From Maribacter thermophilus (GTDB lineage: Bacteria; Bacteroidota; Bacteroidia; Flavobacteriales; Flavobacteriaceae), in contig NZ_LDAS01000001.1 of assembly GCF_001020565.1 (NCBI RefSeq), forward strand, positions 968,402-1,032,401: DNA of 64,000 nt, in the 5' to 3' direction. Each line of letters starts with the position of its first letter. Within the stretch, counting starts at the first letter, position 1. Positions 25,918 to 34,725 of the stretch are shown here, piece by piece. The notes under the pieces are model-generated. The model was given only the letters and a program-made list of their open reading frames with translations, was not told where the DNA came from and searched no databases. Made by a program: the position numbers and the translations under genes.

Positions 25918-26799
25918 TTATCTTGTGACCGTACCAGTAGGGAAACTACCAGATACATTACTCCCTATTTCTTGTACACCCATGGCGTCGGCAGCAATCA
26001 TACCTGCCAAAGGTTTTAAGACAAATGGCGCGGCACTGTTATCTGGATAAGGTTCTATGCTTATTACCGCTATTTTACCTCGTATATCGGTAGGGAACAT
26101 TAGTCCATCTGGAGCATTTACCAAAAAGTCTTCACCAGGGAACGGCGGACCTGGGTTTGCCCCACTAAAAGGACTCGCATCATCGCTGCCCGTAACAGAA
26201 GTGAACGTACCTGTTGTTACCGGAATACCGTCCATAACAACCCACCCTTCATATTTCCATCCTGGTTCAAGTATCGGCAATTCCAATCCATTGATAGCAC
26301 TTCCACTGCTATTGTCTAAAAACCATATGCCACTATATTTCTCTTCTTCGGCACCTGTACCCGTTGGTGCCGCAACAATAAATTTACCTTCTATAGTATC
26401 AAATGAAGAGGCAACCGTACCAGTGCCCAAGCTTGCCGAATTGCCATTGAAATCACCAATGAAAAGTTTTGTGTCGGCAGGATCGGCCGAAGGATCCGGA
26501 TTCGGTTCAATTGAAAGTACAAAGCTTGTTGCACTTGCCAATGTGGAGGCGTCCATTTCAAAAGAGGATTGTGAGAGATCACCATTGGAGTTTACAGAAA
26601 ATGTTCCTGTACTTACCGGTGCTCCATCGACAATTATCCATCCTTCATAAAGAAAATCAGGACCTAAATCCTCTAATCCATCTATATTCAAAGAAATAAA
26701 TGAATTTTCTGGTATATCGGCATCGTCGTTTACACTACATGATGAAATCAGTAGTACCGATACCATAATCAGCGCATACTTAAAGTTTAATTTTTTCAT
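25918..26799 (-). CDS. Lipoprotein with two anti-sigma-factor-like repeats
   Basis: A 293-residue lipoprotein with signal ending LLISSC (Cys21). The mature protein is an internal duplication: YEGWIIVDGAPVSTGTF (about 51-67) and YEGWVVMDGIPVTTGTF (about 184-200), each followed by an S-I-E-P-x-P-D strand (VLSIEPNPD and VISIEPYPD). The YEGW-DG-P pattern resembles the C-terminal domain of RskA-type anti-sigma factors, but no sigma-binding helix is present. It faces outward and is divergent from a two-component system, its likely regulator or partner. Confidence 0.7.
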   Translation of the reverse strand: MKKLNFKYALIMVSVLLISSCSVNDDADIPENSFISLNIDGLEDLGPDFLYEGWIIVDGAPVSTGTFSVNSNGDLSQSSFEMDASTLASATSFVLSIEPNPDPSADPADTKLFIGDFNGNSASLGTGTVASSFDTIEGKFIVAAPTGTGAEEEKYSGIWFLDNSSGSAINGLELPILEPGWKYEGWVVMDGIPVTTGTFTSVTGSDDASPFSGANPGPPFPGEDFLVNAPDGLMFPTDIRGKIAVISIEPYPDNSAAPFVLKPLAGMIAADAMGVQEIGSNVSGSFPTGTVTR

Positions 26800-26852
26800 T
26801 TCTAATGTTTTTTAGTTATGAAACAAACTAACACAGAGCAGGTTACAGAAGA

Positions 26853-26895
26853 ATCACAAAAGAGTAAACTTTTTATAAAGAATGATCACAAAAGA
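26853..26895. repeat. 11-bp direct repeat in the lipoprotein/regulator divergent spacer
   Basis: ATCACAAAAGA occurs at 26853-26863 and 26885-26895, 32 bp apart (about three helix turns), with a further AATCAC at 26895-26900. The copies lie 50-100 bp upstream of the lipoprotein start and could be response-regulator sites. The 297-bp spacer 26800-27096 holds no convincing gene. Confidence 0.4.
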
Positions 26896-27096
26896 ATCAC
26901 GGGGTATAGCTTTTTAATTGAAATAAAGCCAAGTTTCAGTGTATTATCTGTAAGGAATATCCCTATAATTCAACTACTTAATGGACCAACTAATCGTTTA
27001 ACGACTTTATTTAGACGGCAATCAAAGGTTTTAACATGAAATAATATTGCTGTGATATTTATGTGATAACTTTTGATTTTATTCGTAGGTACGATT

Positions 27097-27795
27097 ATGA
27101 AAAATATATTGATAATAGAAGATGATCTTGAGATAATCAAATTATTGGAGATTCATTTAACAGATTTAATCTATAGGACATCCAAAGCAACGGATGGCGC
27201 TATAGGACTCCAAATGGGCTTGGAGAACGACTATGATATGATTCTTTTGGATTTGACCCTACCTACAATGGATGGTGTAGAAATCTGTAAAAAACTTAGG
27301 GCCGTTAAAAACACACCTATAATAATGCTAACGGCAAAATCAGAAGAGATAGATAGGGTTCTTGGGTTGGAAATTGGTGCTGATGACTACATTACCAAAC
27401 CTTTCAGTATTCGTGAGCTACTGGCTAGGATCAAAGCTGTATTAAGAAGGGCTGACATAAAGGAAGTTAAAGGGAAAGACACGACGAGCATCAATGCAGA
27501 GGGCTTACAAATAGATATTGATAAAAGAAAGGTAGATCTAAACGGACAAAGAATAGAGCTTAGCCCAAAAGAGTTTGAATTATTGGTGTTAATGGCTTCC
27601 AATCCAGGACGTAATTATACGCGCTCAGAATTATTGAATATGATATGGGGATATAATTTTGAAGGTTATGAACATACCGTTAACTCACATATAAATAGAT
27701 TAAGGGCCAAAATTGAATCTGATATGGCAAATCCCACTTTTATTTTGACGACTTGGGGTGTAGGTTATAAATTTAATGAAGAAATTGTAGAATGA
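27097..27795 (+). CDS. OmpR/PhoB-family response regulator
   Basis: About 232 residues. The receiver domain has DD at 9-10, phospho-acceptor Asp52 in MILLDLTLP and Lys in DDYITKPF. The C-terminal winged helix shows ELSPKEFELLVLMASNPGRNYTRSELL and HTVNSHINRLRAKIE. It binds DNA as a phosphorylated dimer, usually to direct repeats. I start at MKNILIIEDD (27097) rather than an ATG at 27073. Its last four bases overlap the kinase start (ATGA). Confidence 0.92.
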   Translation: MKNILIIEDDLEIIKLLEIHLTDLIYRTSKATDGAIGLQMGLENDYDMILLDLTLPTMDGVEICKKLRAVKNTPIIMLTAKSEEIDRVLGLEIGADDYITKPFSIRELLARIKAVLRRADIKEVKGKDTTSINAEGLQIDIDKRKVDLNGQRIELSPKEFELLVLMASNPGRNYTRSELLNMIWGYNFEGYEHTVNSHINRLRAKIESDMANPTFILTTWGVGYKFNEEIVE

Positions 27796-29282
27796 GTACC
27801 GATAAAACTTTAACGCCCAGACTGGTCAAGAAATTATGGCTTGCTTTTATTGTTTTGATTGCAATTATAGGTGCCTCGTACATTTTTATAACCGGTTATT
27901 TTAGCAATAAACATAGTGAGGCTACCATTCAAAAGATGAACGCCAGTTTAGCGGAACACCTTATCGAGGAAAAATTTCATGATGCCTCGCCCTTTTTGGA
28001 AGACGGCAGTGTAAACAAAGCATTGTTTGGGGATTTAATGCACGATATGATGGCAGTAAACCGTAGTATAGAGGTTTATTTGTTAGATAAGAGCGGAGAC
28101 ATTCTTTATTCGGTGGTTTTAGATCATGGTGATGGTTCTGAAACCAAACATGTGTCATTGGATCCAATAAAGTCTTTTATAGCCTCCAATGGGCAAGAGT
28201 ATATACTTGGTGATAACCCAAGAAACCCAAAAGAACAAAAAATATTTTCGGCCGCACCATACAATGTAAATGGAAAAGAAGGTTTTATTTATATTGTCTT
28301 GGCAGGACAAAAACTACAACTGGTAAGCGATACGTTACTTGGCCGTTATTATTCGAACCTAGGTATTGGAGGGTTTTTACTGGCTATCCTCTTTGCGGGA
28401 CTTATAGGTTTTTTAAGTATCTGGTTCCTAACCAAGAACCTCAGATTAATGACAGGTACGGTAAAAAAATTTCAGGAAGGTGATCTTGAAGCCAGAATAG
28501 AAAACCCCAAAGGGTCCGATATAGAGGTTTTTGCAAACGCTTTCAATGAAATGGCCGACTCTATAGTTGAGAATATGGATAAGATGAAATCTGTTGATTT
28601 GTTAAGGCGAGAGCTTATTGCCAATGTGTCACACGACCTTAGGACGCCTTTGGCCATTTTAAAGGGATATATAGAAACCATGCAAATGAAGAAAGATTCC
28701 CTAACGGAAAAGGAAAAGCAGGAATATCTTCAAATCACCTATGATAATGTGGACAAACTATCCAAATTAATCAATCAATTGTTTGAATATTCGAAGCTGG
28801 AAGCCGAACAGATCACCCCTATTAAAGAACCGTTTTCAATCACCGAATTATCGCATGACCTTATTGCTAAATTCAAGGTTTTGGCAGAACGGAAACAAAT
28901 TGATCTGCAATTAAAAAATGACCAAAAAAACGCTATGGTATTTGCAGATGTCGGACTTGTGGAGAGAGCTTTACAGAATCTTTTGGAGAATGCCATAAAA
29001 TACACACCATCAGGTGGTAAAGTAACACTTTCTATCCATCCCAAGAGCGACCAGGTCGAAATAAGTATTCGAGATACGGGCACCGGAATTCCTATTAGCG
29101 ACCAGCCTTTTATATTTGATCGTTATAAGCAGGTGGCCACAGGTTCTAAAAAACAAGGTCATGGTTTGGGGTTGGCCATTGTGAAGAAAATAATGGAATT
29201 ACATGACACGACCATTACGGTATTGAGCAAACCTCGAGAAGGAAGTTCGTTTATATTTCAATTACCCGCATATCAAGTATAA
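27792..29282 (+). CDS. Membrane sensor histidine kinase
   Basis: A 496-residue kinase. Membrane segments at about 16-37 and 189-212 enclose a periplasmic sensor region of about 150 residues. A HAMP linker follows (LTKNLRLMTGTVKKFQEGDLEARI), then HisKA with NVSHDLRTPLAILKGY (His281), and HATPase with NLLENAIKYTPSGG, DTGTGI and GHGLGLAIV. It phosphorylates the overlapping OmpR-type regulator. The signal is unknown; the divergent lipoprotein is a candidate target or sensor partner. It ends at a terminator. Confidence 0.92.
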   Translation: MSTDKTLTPRLVKKLWLAFIVLIAIIGASYIFITGYFSNKHSEATIQKMNASLAEHLIEEKFHDASPFLEDGSVNKALFGDLMHDMMAVNRSIEVYLLDKSGDILYSVVLDHGDGSETKHVSLDPIKSFIASNGQEYILGDNPRNPKEQKIFSAAPYNVNGKEGFIYIVLAGQKLQLVSDTLLGRYYSNLGIGGFLLAILFAGLIGFLSIWFLTKNLRLMTGTVKKFQEGDLEARIENPKGSDIEVFANAFNEMADSIVENMDKMKSVDLLRRELIANVSHDLRTPLAILKGYIETMQMKKDSLTEKEKQEYLQITYDNVDKLSKLINQLFEYSKLEAEQITPIKEPFSITELSHDLIAKFKVLAERKQIDLQLKNDQKNAMVFADVGLVERALQNLLENAIKYTPSGGKVTLSIHPKSDQVEISIRDTGTGIPISDQPFIFDRYKQVATGSKKQGHGLGLAIVKKIMELHDTTITVLSKPREGSSFIFQLPAYQV

Positions 29283-29304
29283 AAGATAGTTGACTATTAG
29301 AAAT

Positions 29305-29337
29305 AAAAAAGCTCCCTATAAAAGGGAGCTTTTTTTT
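29305..29337. terminator. Bidirectional terminator
   Basis: Stem GCTCCCT (29311-29317) with AGGGAGC (29323-29329), loop ATAAA, A run before and T run after. It serves the kinase gene and, on the other strand, the MoxR-like gene, whose stop overlaps the T run. Confidence 0.85.
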
Positions 29338-30805
29338 AAATATCATTTAAAAAATTACTGTATAAGTCTTTAAAATAGTATCCTTCGGAAAAACGCTGTT
29401 TGTTCAATTTTTTATAGCACACCAATCCCCATAACAATAATTCTTTTAAGAAATTAAGGTCTTTTTCCGGATATTCCGGTTGGTGTTCCTTTACTAGTTG
29501 GTTCAATGCAGGAATACTGTCCAAGGCACGTTTATATTCCTCATCTGTAAAATCGTCCAAGAGTTCAAAACCTTCTCCCTGAAAAAACCAGGATAATAGC
29601 TCATCGTACACGGTTTCCTCATCTTTACGTTCCAACTTATTTATTTTTGGAAAGTACCTTGGAAACAGTGATTTTACGGCATCGTCTATTAATATTTCGG
29701 CAACACCGTCCGCACCTTCTTGTTCACCTTCATATACCAATTCTATTTTTCCTGTAATGGCAGGTATAATACCAACAAAATCACTTAGCCGTACTGCAGT
29801 GTTTTCGGCATCGGTCAGTAAGGCCCTTCTTTCTGCGGTACTTAATAAATTTTCAAAAGCCGTAATACTTGTACGGGCACTTACACCACTTTTGGCATCC
29901 ACGTATTCGCTGTTACGGGCTTCAAAAATCACCTGTTCCAACAAATCTTTTGCGAGATCGGGAACATATACCGAACTGGTTTGACGCTCGTCTAAATTGG
30001 CTTCTTGCTCCGTAATTTTACGGGCGGTCTCAATATCATCCGGATAATGGGTAAGAATTTGAGAACCTATCCTATCTTTTAATGGAGTTACAATACTGCC
30101 CCTATTTGTATAATCTTCGGGGTTTGCAGTGAAAACAAATTGTATATCGAGGGGTAACCTTAGTTTAAACCCACGGATCTGTATGTCTCCTTCCTCTAAA
30201 ATATTGAACAACGAAACCTGAATACGGGCCTGAAGGTCGGGCAACTCGTTAATAACAAAAATACAACGATTGGCCCTTGGGATCATCCCAAAATGAATTA
30301 CCCTATCATCTGCATAGGATAATTTAAGATTGGCCGCTTTTATGGGGTCTACATCCCCGATCAAATCTGCCACGGTAACATCTGGTGTGGCTAGTTTTTC
30401 AGCAAAACGTTCATCTCTGTGCAACCAAGAAATAGGGGTGTCGTCCCCTTTTTCCTTAATAAGCTCCATCGCGTATCTAGACATGGGCTCAAATGGATCG
30501 TCATTAATTTCAGACCCCTTTACTACGGGAATATATTCATCCAGAAGATTTACCATTAGGTGGGCCAAACGTGTTTTTGCCTGTCCGCGTAAGCCCAATA
30601 AGTTAATATTATGCCGAGATAATATAGCCCTCTCCAATTCGGGGATCACAGAATCTTCATAACCCCAGACCCCGGTAAAAGTTTCTTCTCCCTTCTTTAT
30701 TTTTAGAATAAGGTTGTCACGAAGTTCATCTTTTATACTTTTGGTTTTATACCCGAGAGATTTTAGTTCGCCTAGGTTATTTACTTTTTTATAGTCTATT
30801 TTCAT
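29336..30805 (-). CDS. MoxR-like AAA+ ATPase (magnesium-chelatase subunit I type)
   Basis: About 489 residues. AAA+ features are the P-loop LLGLRGQAKTRL, Walker B CIFVINELPDL, a sensor-1 QFVFTANPEDYTNRGSIVTPLKDR (with the arginine finger), and a C-terminal helical lid. It resembles ChlI/MoxR chaperone-like ATPases that act with VWA proteins. The VWA gene lies 18 bases upstream on the same strand, the usual pairing. The frame is open to a TTG at 30814, but ATG 30805 is the better start. The client protein is unknown. Confidence 0.85.
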   Translation of the reverse strand: MKIDYKKVNNLGELKSLGYKTKSIKDELRDNLILKIKKGEETFTGVWGYEDSVIPELERAILSRHNINLLGLRGQAKTRLAHLMVNLLDEYIPVVKGSEINDDPFEPMSRYAMELIKEKGDDTPISWLHRDERFAEKLATPDVTVADLIGDVDPIKAANLKLSYADDRVIHFGMIPRANRCIFVINELPDLQARIQVSLFNILEEGDIQIRGFKLRLPLDIQFVFTANPEDYTNRGSIVTPLKDRIGSQILTHYPDDIETARKITEQEANLDERQTSSVYVPDLAKDLLEQVIFEARNSEYVDAKSGVSARTSITAFENLLSTAERRALLTDAENTAVRLSDFVGIIPAITGKIELVYEGEQEGADGVAEILIDDAVKSLFPRYFPKINKLERKDEETVYDELLSWFFQGEGFELLDDFTDEEYKRALDSIPALNQLVKEHQPEYPEKDLNFLKELLLWGLVCYKKLNKQRFSEGYYFKDLYSNFLNDI

Positions 30806-30823
30806 ATATAACAATCTCTATTC

Positions 30824-31978
30824 TTATTTCAATCTTTTTCGTCTGTTGGTCTCGTAGTCCTCAAAAATCATTTCTCCCAACCCTTTTAATCCCGTAAAGA
30901 AGGCCTTGCCTTTGTTGGCTTCCGTAAAATGACGGATAAACTGCATTAAATAAGGGTCTTGGGCAATCATAAAAGTTGTAATGGGAATATGTAATTTTCT
31001 GGCCTGCCGGGCCATGTTGTAACACTTTTCTACGATATAGTCATCAAGTCCGACACTGTTTTTATAATAAGTGCCATTTGGAAGTCTTAGACAACTGGGC
31101 TTACCGTCCGTAATCATAAATATCTGTTTGTTGGTATTACGTTTACGGCGCAATATATCCATTGCCAATTGCAGTCCTGCCACAGTATTTGTATGGTACG
31201 GCCCTACTTTTAAATACGGAAGGTCTTTTATTGGTATGGGCCAAGCATCGTTACCAAAAACAAGAATATCCAAAGTGTCCTTTGGGTAACGCGTGGTGAT
31301 CAACTCCGCCAAGGCCATGGCTACTTTTTTAGCAGGGGTAATACGGTCTTCACCGTACAAAATCATACTATGGCTTATATCGATCATCAATACAGTGCTC
31401 ATCTGTGCCTTATATTGAGTGTCCTCTACTACCAGATCTTCTTCATTTAATTGAAAACTACCTACCCCGTGATTGATCTGTGCATTTTTTAGACTTTCGG
31501 TCATAGAAATGTGCTCTAGACCATCGCCGTAACGGTATTCACGAAAATCTCCGGTATGTTCATCTCCTTGACCAGATTTACCTGTTTTATGGTTGCCCGA
31601 ACCACTTCGTTTTATCTTTCCGAAAATCTGGTCTAGAGCCCGTTGCCGGATAAGGCGCTCCATTTTGGCGGTAATTGAAATGTTTCCTTTCCCCCCATTT
31701 TCATTTCCTTCGTCCCCTTCTCCTCCAGCACCATCTTCAAACTCTTCCCTAATGTATCCTTTTGCTTTTAGTTCCTCTATAAAATCGTCAATAGTATAAT
31801 CATCGGTGGTGAGTTCATATTCCTTGTCCAGTTCCCTTAACCAATCGATAGCCTCGTCAAAATCACCTGAAGTATGTGTAATCAATTCCTGGAAAACTTC
31901 GAACAGTTTATCAAAAACAGATTGCTCGGGAGCCTCATAGGTCTGAAAACGATATCCTTTTCTTATATTCATAGCCAT
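30824..31978 (-). CDS. VWA-domain protein, partner of the MoxR-like ATPase
   Basis: A 384-residue soluble protein. The N-terminal 90 residues are helical and acidic; a Gly/Glu/Asn-rich linker follows (about 98-112). The C-terminal von Willebrand A domain has an intact MIDAS: VLMIDISHSM (DxSxS), a Thr in VAGLQLAM, and ITDGKPS. This matches CoxE/ChlD-like partners of MoxR ATPases, which use Mg2+ at the MIDAS to recruit clients. The start is either Met1 or Met3. Confidence 0.85.
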   Translation of the reverse strand: MAMNIRKGYRFQTYEAPEQSVFDKLFEVFQELITHTSGDFDEAIDWLRELDKEYELTTDDYTIDDFIEELKAKGYIREEFEDGAGGEGDEGNENGGKGNISITAKMERLIRQRALDQIFGKIKRSGSGNHKTGKSGQGDEHTGDFREYRYGDGLEHISMTESLKNAQINHGVGSFQLNEEDLVVEDTQYKAQMSTVLMIDISHSMILYGEDRITPAKKVAMALAELITTRYPKDTLDILVFGNDAWPIPIKDLPYLKVGPYHTNTVAGLQLAMDILRRKRNTNKQIFMITDGKPSCLRLPNGTYYKNSVGLDDYIVEKCYNMARQARKLHIPITTFMIAQDPYLMQFIRHFTEANKGKAFFTGLKGLGEMIFEDYETNRRKRLK

Positions 31979-32060
31979 ATTATAAAATTAACACATTTCG
32001 GTTGGATGCCATTCGTATTTAAGAAATGTTAACGTTGTTGTTTAAGAAGTTGGTTCTATG

Positions 32061-32088
32061 ATGTTGTTTGATGTTTGCTGTTGATAAT
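32061..32088 (-). repeat. Heptad array, minus orientation
   Basis: Read on the minus strand, four phased 7-mers of pattern A(Y/C)nnnnA, including ACAGCAA and ACATCAA. ACAGCAA recurs exactly in the plus-strand array at 32270-32304. Confidence 0.45.
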
Positions 32089-32171
32089 TGTTCGATTGCG
32101 GTAAAAGCTTTGCACTAGACGCCGAGCCCATATATATTGGGTATATCGTTTTGCCCAGAGCATTATAATAA

Positions 32172-32252
32172 AGTAACTTCGGCTTCACTCAGTTACCGGA
32201 CTTAATTCTTTTTAAATGATACTTAAGTTGGTTACTGAACGTAGCGGAAGTA
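32172..32252. repeat. REP-like imperfect inverted repeat
   Basis: Arm CTTCGGCTTCACTCAG starting at 32178 is matched by a reverse-complement arm at about 32231-32250 (16 of 21 positions). CTTCGxCTxCxxTCAG-type sequences are, from memory, scattered in flavobacterial spacers. Confidence 0.45.
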
Positions 32253-32269
32253 CAACAACTAAATAAAAC

Positions 32270-32304
32270 ACCATCAACAGCAAACCAACAATCATTAACC
32301 AAGC
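32270..32304 (+). repeat. Heptad array, plus orientation
   Basis: Five phased 7-mers, among them ACCATCA and ACAGCAA. It is the inverted counterpart of 32061-32088; the 13-mer ATCAACAGCAAAC occurs in both in opposite orientation. The array runs into the apparent N-terminal coding extension of DUF1853. Confidence 0.45.
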
Positions 32305-32356
32305 CATAGGCTTTTTAAATACCCCACCAATTTGGGAACATACCCGGTTTGATATT

Positions 32357-33094
32357 ATGCAGTTTGAATTTCCAAAAATGGATTTGTCAAACTTCACCCC
32401 TGCTCCCATACCCGAAAATTTACGTTTAGGACATCAATTGGAAAATGTGTGCAAGCAGTTATTGGACCATTCTTCACAGTATGAAGTACTAGTTTATAAC
32501 TTACCTATTCGGGAAGGAAAACAAACGTTAGGAGAAGTTGATTTTATACTGAGGGATGTTGCAAACGAACAACTTATACATATAGAACTGACTTATAAAT
32601 TCTATATTATAGATACAGATGTTTCAGAACCGTTACACCAATTGATAGGCCCTAATATACGAGATGCTTTCTTCTTGAAAATGGAGAAAATAAAGAACAA
32701 ACAATTCACCCTTTTACATACTGAAGCGGGTACAAAAGCGTTGGCTGGCTTAGAGCTTGATGTTTCTTATTTAATACATCAAACATGTTTTAAGGCTCAA
32801 TTATTTAAACCTTATAAAACGGATATTTTACAAGTACACCCATTAAACGAACAATGTATTGTTGGCTATTGGTTACGATTACAAGACTTTAACACCAATG
32901 CCTTTACCTCTTATCAATTTTACATTCCCCGTAAAAGAGAATGGATTTTAAACCCCGATACCAACAGCGAATGGACTTCACACAAAGAAATCATAGTTAA
33001 AATAGAAGAACAGCTCCTTAAACAGAATTCACCTTTGGTATGGATGAAGAAAAATAATACTGCATTTGAGAAGTTTTTTGTGGTGTGGTGGTAG
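32357..33094 (+). CDS. DUF1853 family protein
   Basis: 245 residues from the first ATG. The pattern GEVDFILRD followed by HIELTYKFYI resembles a PD-(D/E)xK nuclease core, as proposed for DUF1853; KEIIVKIEEQLL and FFVVWW are near the end. Function is unknown. The reading frame continues upstream of the ATG with protein-like sequence (GFLNTPPIWEHTRFDI), which looks like the missing N-terminus of the family, but no ATG, GTG or TTG precedes it before a stop at 32264. The true start may be a rare codon (ATC/ATT at 32291-32296) or may have been lost. Confidence 0.7.
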   Translation: MQFEFPKMDLSNFTPAPIPENLRLGHQLENVCKQLLDHSSQYEVLVYNLPIREGKQTLGEVDFILRDVANEQLIHIELTYKFYIIDTDVSEPLHQLIGPNIRDAFFLKMEKIKNKQFTLLHTEAGTKALAGLELDVSYLIHQTCFKAQLFKPYKTDILQVHPLNEQCIVGYWLRLQDFNTNAFTSYQFYIPRKREWILNPDTNSEWTSHKEIIVKIEEQLLKQNSPLVWMKKNNTAFEKFFVVWW

Positions 33095-33178
33095 TAAAAA
33101 ACATCTTTATAAAATAAAAAAAGGTTGCGCATTTTTATAATGAACACCCTTTTTTTAAAATCATGTATGTAATAAGAT

Positions 33179-33787
33179 TTACTTTTTTCGCTTTATCAAT
33201 TCCGCTTCAATATCCTTTAAAGTATACCCTTTTGCCTGTAAGAGCATAAGATAATGGAACAATAGGTCGGCACTTTCGTAAATGAAAAGTTCATCATTGT
33301 CATCCATAGCTTCAATAACCGTTTCTACAGCCTCTTCCCCTACTTTCTGGGCAACCTTATTAATGCCTTTTTCAAACAGCGAAGCTACGTACGACTTGTT
33401 GCCATCTGCCGATGTTCGCCGTTGTTCTATAGTAGCTTCCAATTCTGAGAAAAAACCAAAATTTGGGTTATTGTCTTCTCCCCAACAAGTAGCTGTTCCT
33501 GTATGGCAAGTTGGGCCTACAGGATTGACCATTATCAAGAGTGAGTCGTTATCACAGTCGTTCTTAATACTTACAAGATTCAAAAAATTACCACTTTCCT
33601 CTCCTTTCGTCCATAATCGTTTTTTAGAACGGCTGTAGAAGGTAACCTTACCCGATTCTTGGGTCTTCTTTAATGCTTCGGCATTCATGTAACCCAGCAT
33701 TAATACATTTTTTGTACGTGCATCCTGAATAATCGCAGGTACTAGGCCATCGCTCATTTTCTCCCAATTAGGTGTGTTAAAATTCAT
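33179..33787 (-). CDS. hisIE: Bifunctional phosphoribosyl-AMP cyclohydrolase / phosphoribosyl-ATP pyrophosphatase
   Basis: A 202-residue fusion for steps 2 and 3 of histidine synthesis. The HisI part (1-105) has VLMLGYMNAEAL, SRSKKRLWTKGE, and the metal-binding DCDNDSLL and GPTCHTGTATCW. The HisE part has GNKSYVASLFEKG and KVGEEAVETVIEAM. It is the last gene of the his operon, 61 bases after hisF. Confidence 0.95.
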   Translation of the reverse strand: MNFNTPNWEKMSDGLVPAIIQDARTKNVLMLGYMNAEALKKTQESGKVTFYSRSKKRLWTKGEESGNFLNLVSIKNDCDNDSLLIMVNPVGPTCHTGTATCWGEDNNPNFGFFSELEATIEQRRTSADGNKSYVASLFEKGINKVAQKVGEEAVETVIEAMDDNDELFIYESADLLFHYLMLLQAKGYTLKDIEAELIKRKK

Positions 33788-33848
33788 AATACATTATTTT
33801 TAAATGTGCCCTTGGCACAAATGTTTGAGGTATATAAGGGTACAAGGG

Positions 33849-34604
33849 TTACAACCTGACCGGAATACCGTTTTCCTTTAATTCTTCTTTTAGTTCCTTT
33901 ATTCCTATCTCTTTAAAGTGAAATACACTGGCCGCTAAAGCAGCATCGGCTTTTCCTTTGATAAATGTATCGGTAAAATGTTTCTTTCTTCCCGCACCAC
34001 CAGAAGCAATGATCGGAATATTTAATTCAGTCGATAATTTTGCCAATGCTTCATTGGCAAAGCCATCTTTAGTTCCGTCATGGTCCATAGAGGTAAATAA
34101 TATTTCTCCTGCTCCCCTTTTCTCAACTTCCTTGGCCCACTCAAACAATTTACGTTCTGTAGGTACTTTGCCTCCTACCAAATGTACGACCCATTCTCCA
34201 TCTATCTGTTTGGCGTCTATAGCGACCACAATACATTGTGAGCCGAATTTAGCCACCAAATCGTTAATCAACTGTGGGTTCTTGACCGCCGACGAATTTA
34301 TAGATACCTTGTCCGCTCCATTTTTAAGCAGTATGTCTACATCTTCTATTGATGAGATTCCTCCTCCAACGGTAAAGGGAATATTTACGTTTTCTGCTAC
34401 ATGGTAGACCAAATCCGCTAAGGTCTTCCGTTTTTGTTCGGTTGCAGAAATGTCTAAGAACACCAGTTCATCTGCCCCCTCTTTACTATATATTTTCGCC
34501 AATTCTACAGGGTCTCCGGCATCTCGTAAATCCACAAAATTTACACCTTTAACAGTTCTACCGTCTTTAATGTCTAAACAGGGAATGATTCTTTTTGCTA
34601 GCAT
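33849..34604 (-). CDS. hisF: Imidazole glycerol phosphate synthase, cyclase subunit
   Basis: A 251-residue (beta/alpha)8 barrel. It starts [23 protein letters not shown], with catalytic Asp11; the second catalytic Asp is in [12 protein letters not shown], and phosphate-binding loops are TVGGGISS and IASGGAG. It uses ammonia from HisH to make imidazole glycerol phosphate and AICAR. A 172-base spacer containing heptad arrays separates it from the DinB gene upstream. Confidence 0.96.
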   Translation of the reverse strand: MLAKRIIPCLDIKDGRTVKGVNFVDLRDAGDPVELAKIYSKEGADELVFLDISATEQKRKTLADLVYHVAENVNIPFTVGGGISSIEDVDILLKNGADKVSINSSAVKNPQLINDLVAKFGSQCIVVAIDAKQIDGEWVVHLVGGKVPTERKLFEWAKEVEKRGAGEILFTSMDHDGTKDGFANEALAKLSTELNIPIIASGGAGRKKHFTDTFIKGKADAALAASVFHFKEIGIKELKEELKENGIPVRL

Positions 34605-34610
34605 TTTTTT

Positions 34611-34645
34611 AGTGTTAAGTACTAAGTCAACAGTACTAAGTATTA
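34611..34645 (+). repeat. Heptad array A
   Basis: Five perfectly phased 7-mers, each starting AGT; AGTACTA occurs twice and AGTATTA is the last. It begins seven bases from the hisF start codon. Confidence 0.7.
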
Positions 34646-34725
34646 TAAAATCAATATTATGTAAGTTTTTTTATACTTGATGCTGTATACGATTTACCTT
34701 TTTTATCCATTTGGCTCTACTAATT

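Larger units (their letters stand above)
31979..32356. other. Repeat-rich spacer without a clear gene
   Basis: This 378-bp region separates the VWA gene from DUF1853. It holds inverted arrays of 7-bp units (32061-32088 and 32270-32304) around an imperfect inverted repeat (32172-32252). No RNA gene or convincing ORF was seen apart from a possible upstream extension of DUF1853. Confidence 0.6.

Noticed and set aside
26818-27039. 73-codon ORF in the lipoprotein/regulator spacer
   Set aside because: It sits in the divergent promoter region over the direct repeats, has no family-like features, and its composition looks random.
33116-33159. Possible terminator between DUF1853 and hisIE
   Set aside because: A and T runs are present, but the stem between them is short and bulged; evidence is too weak.
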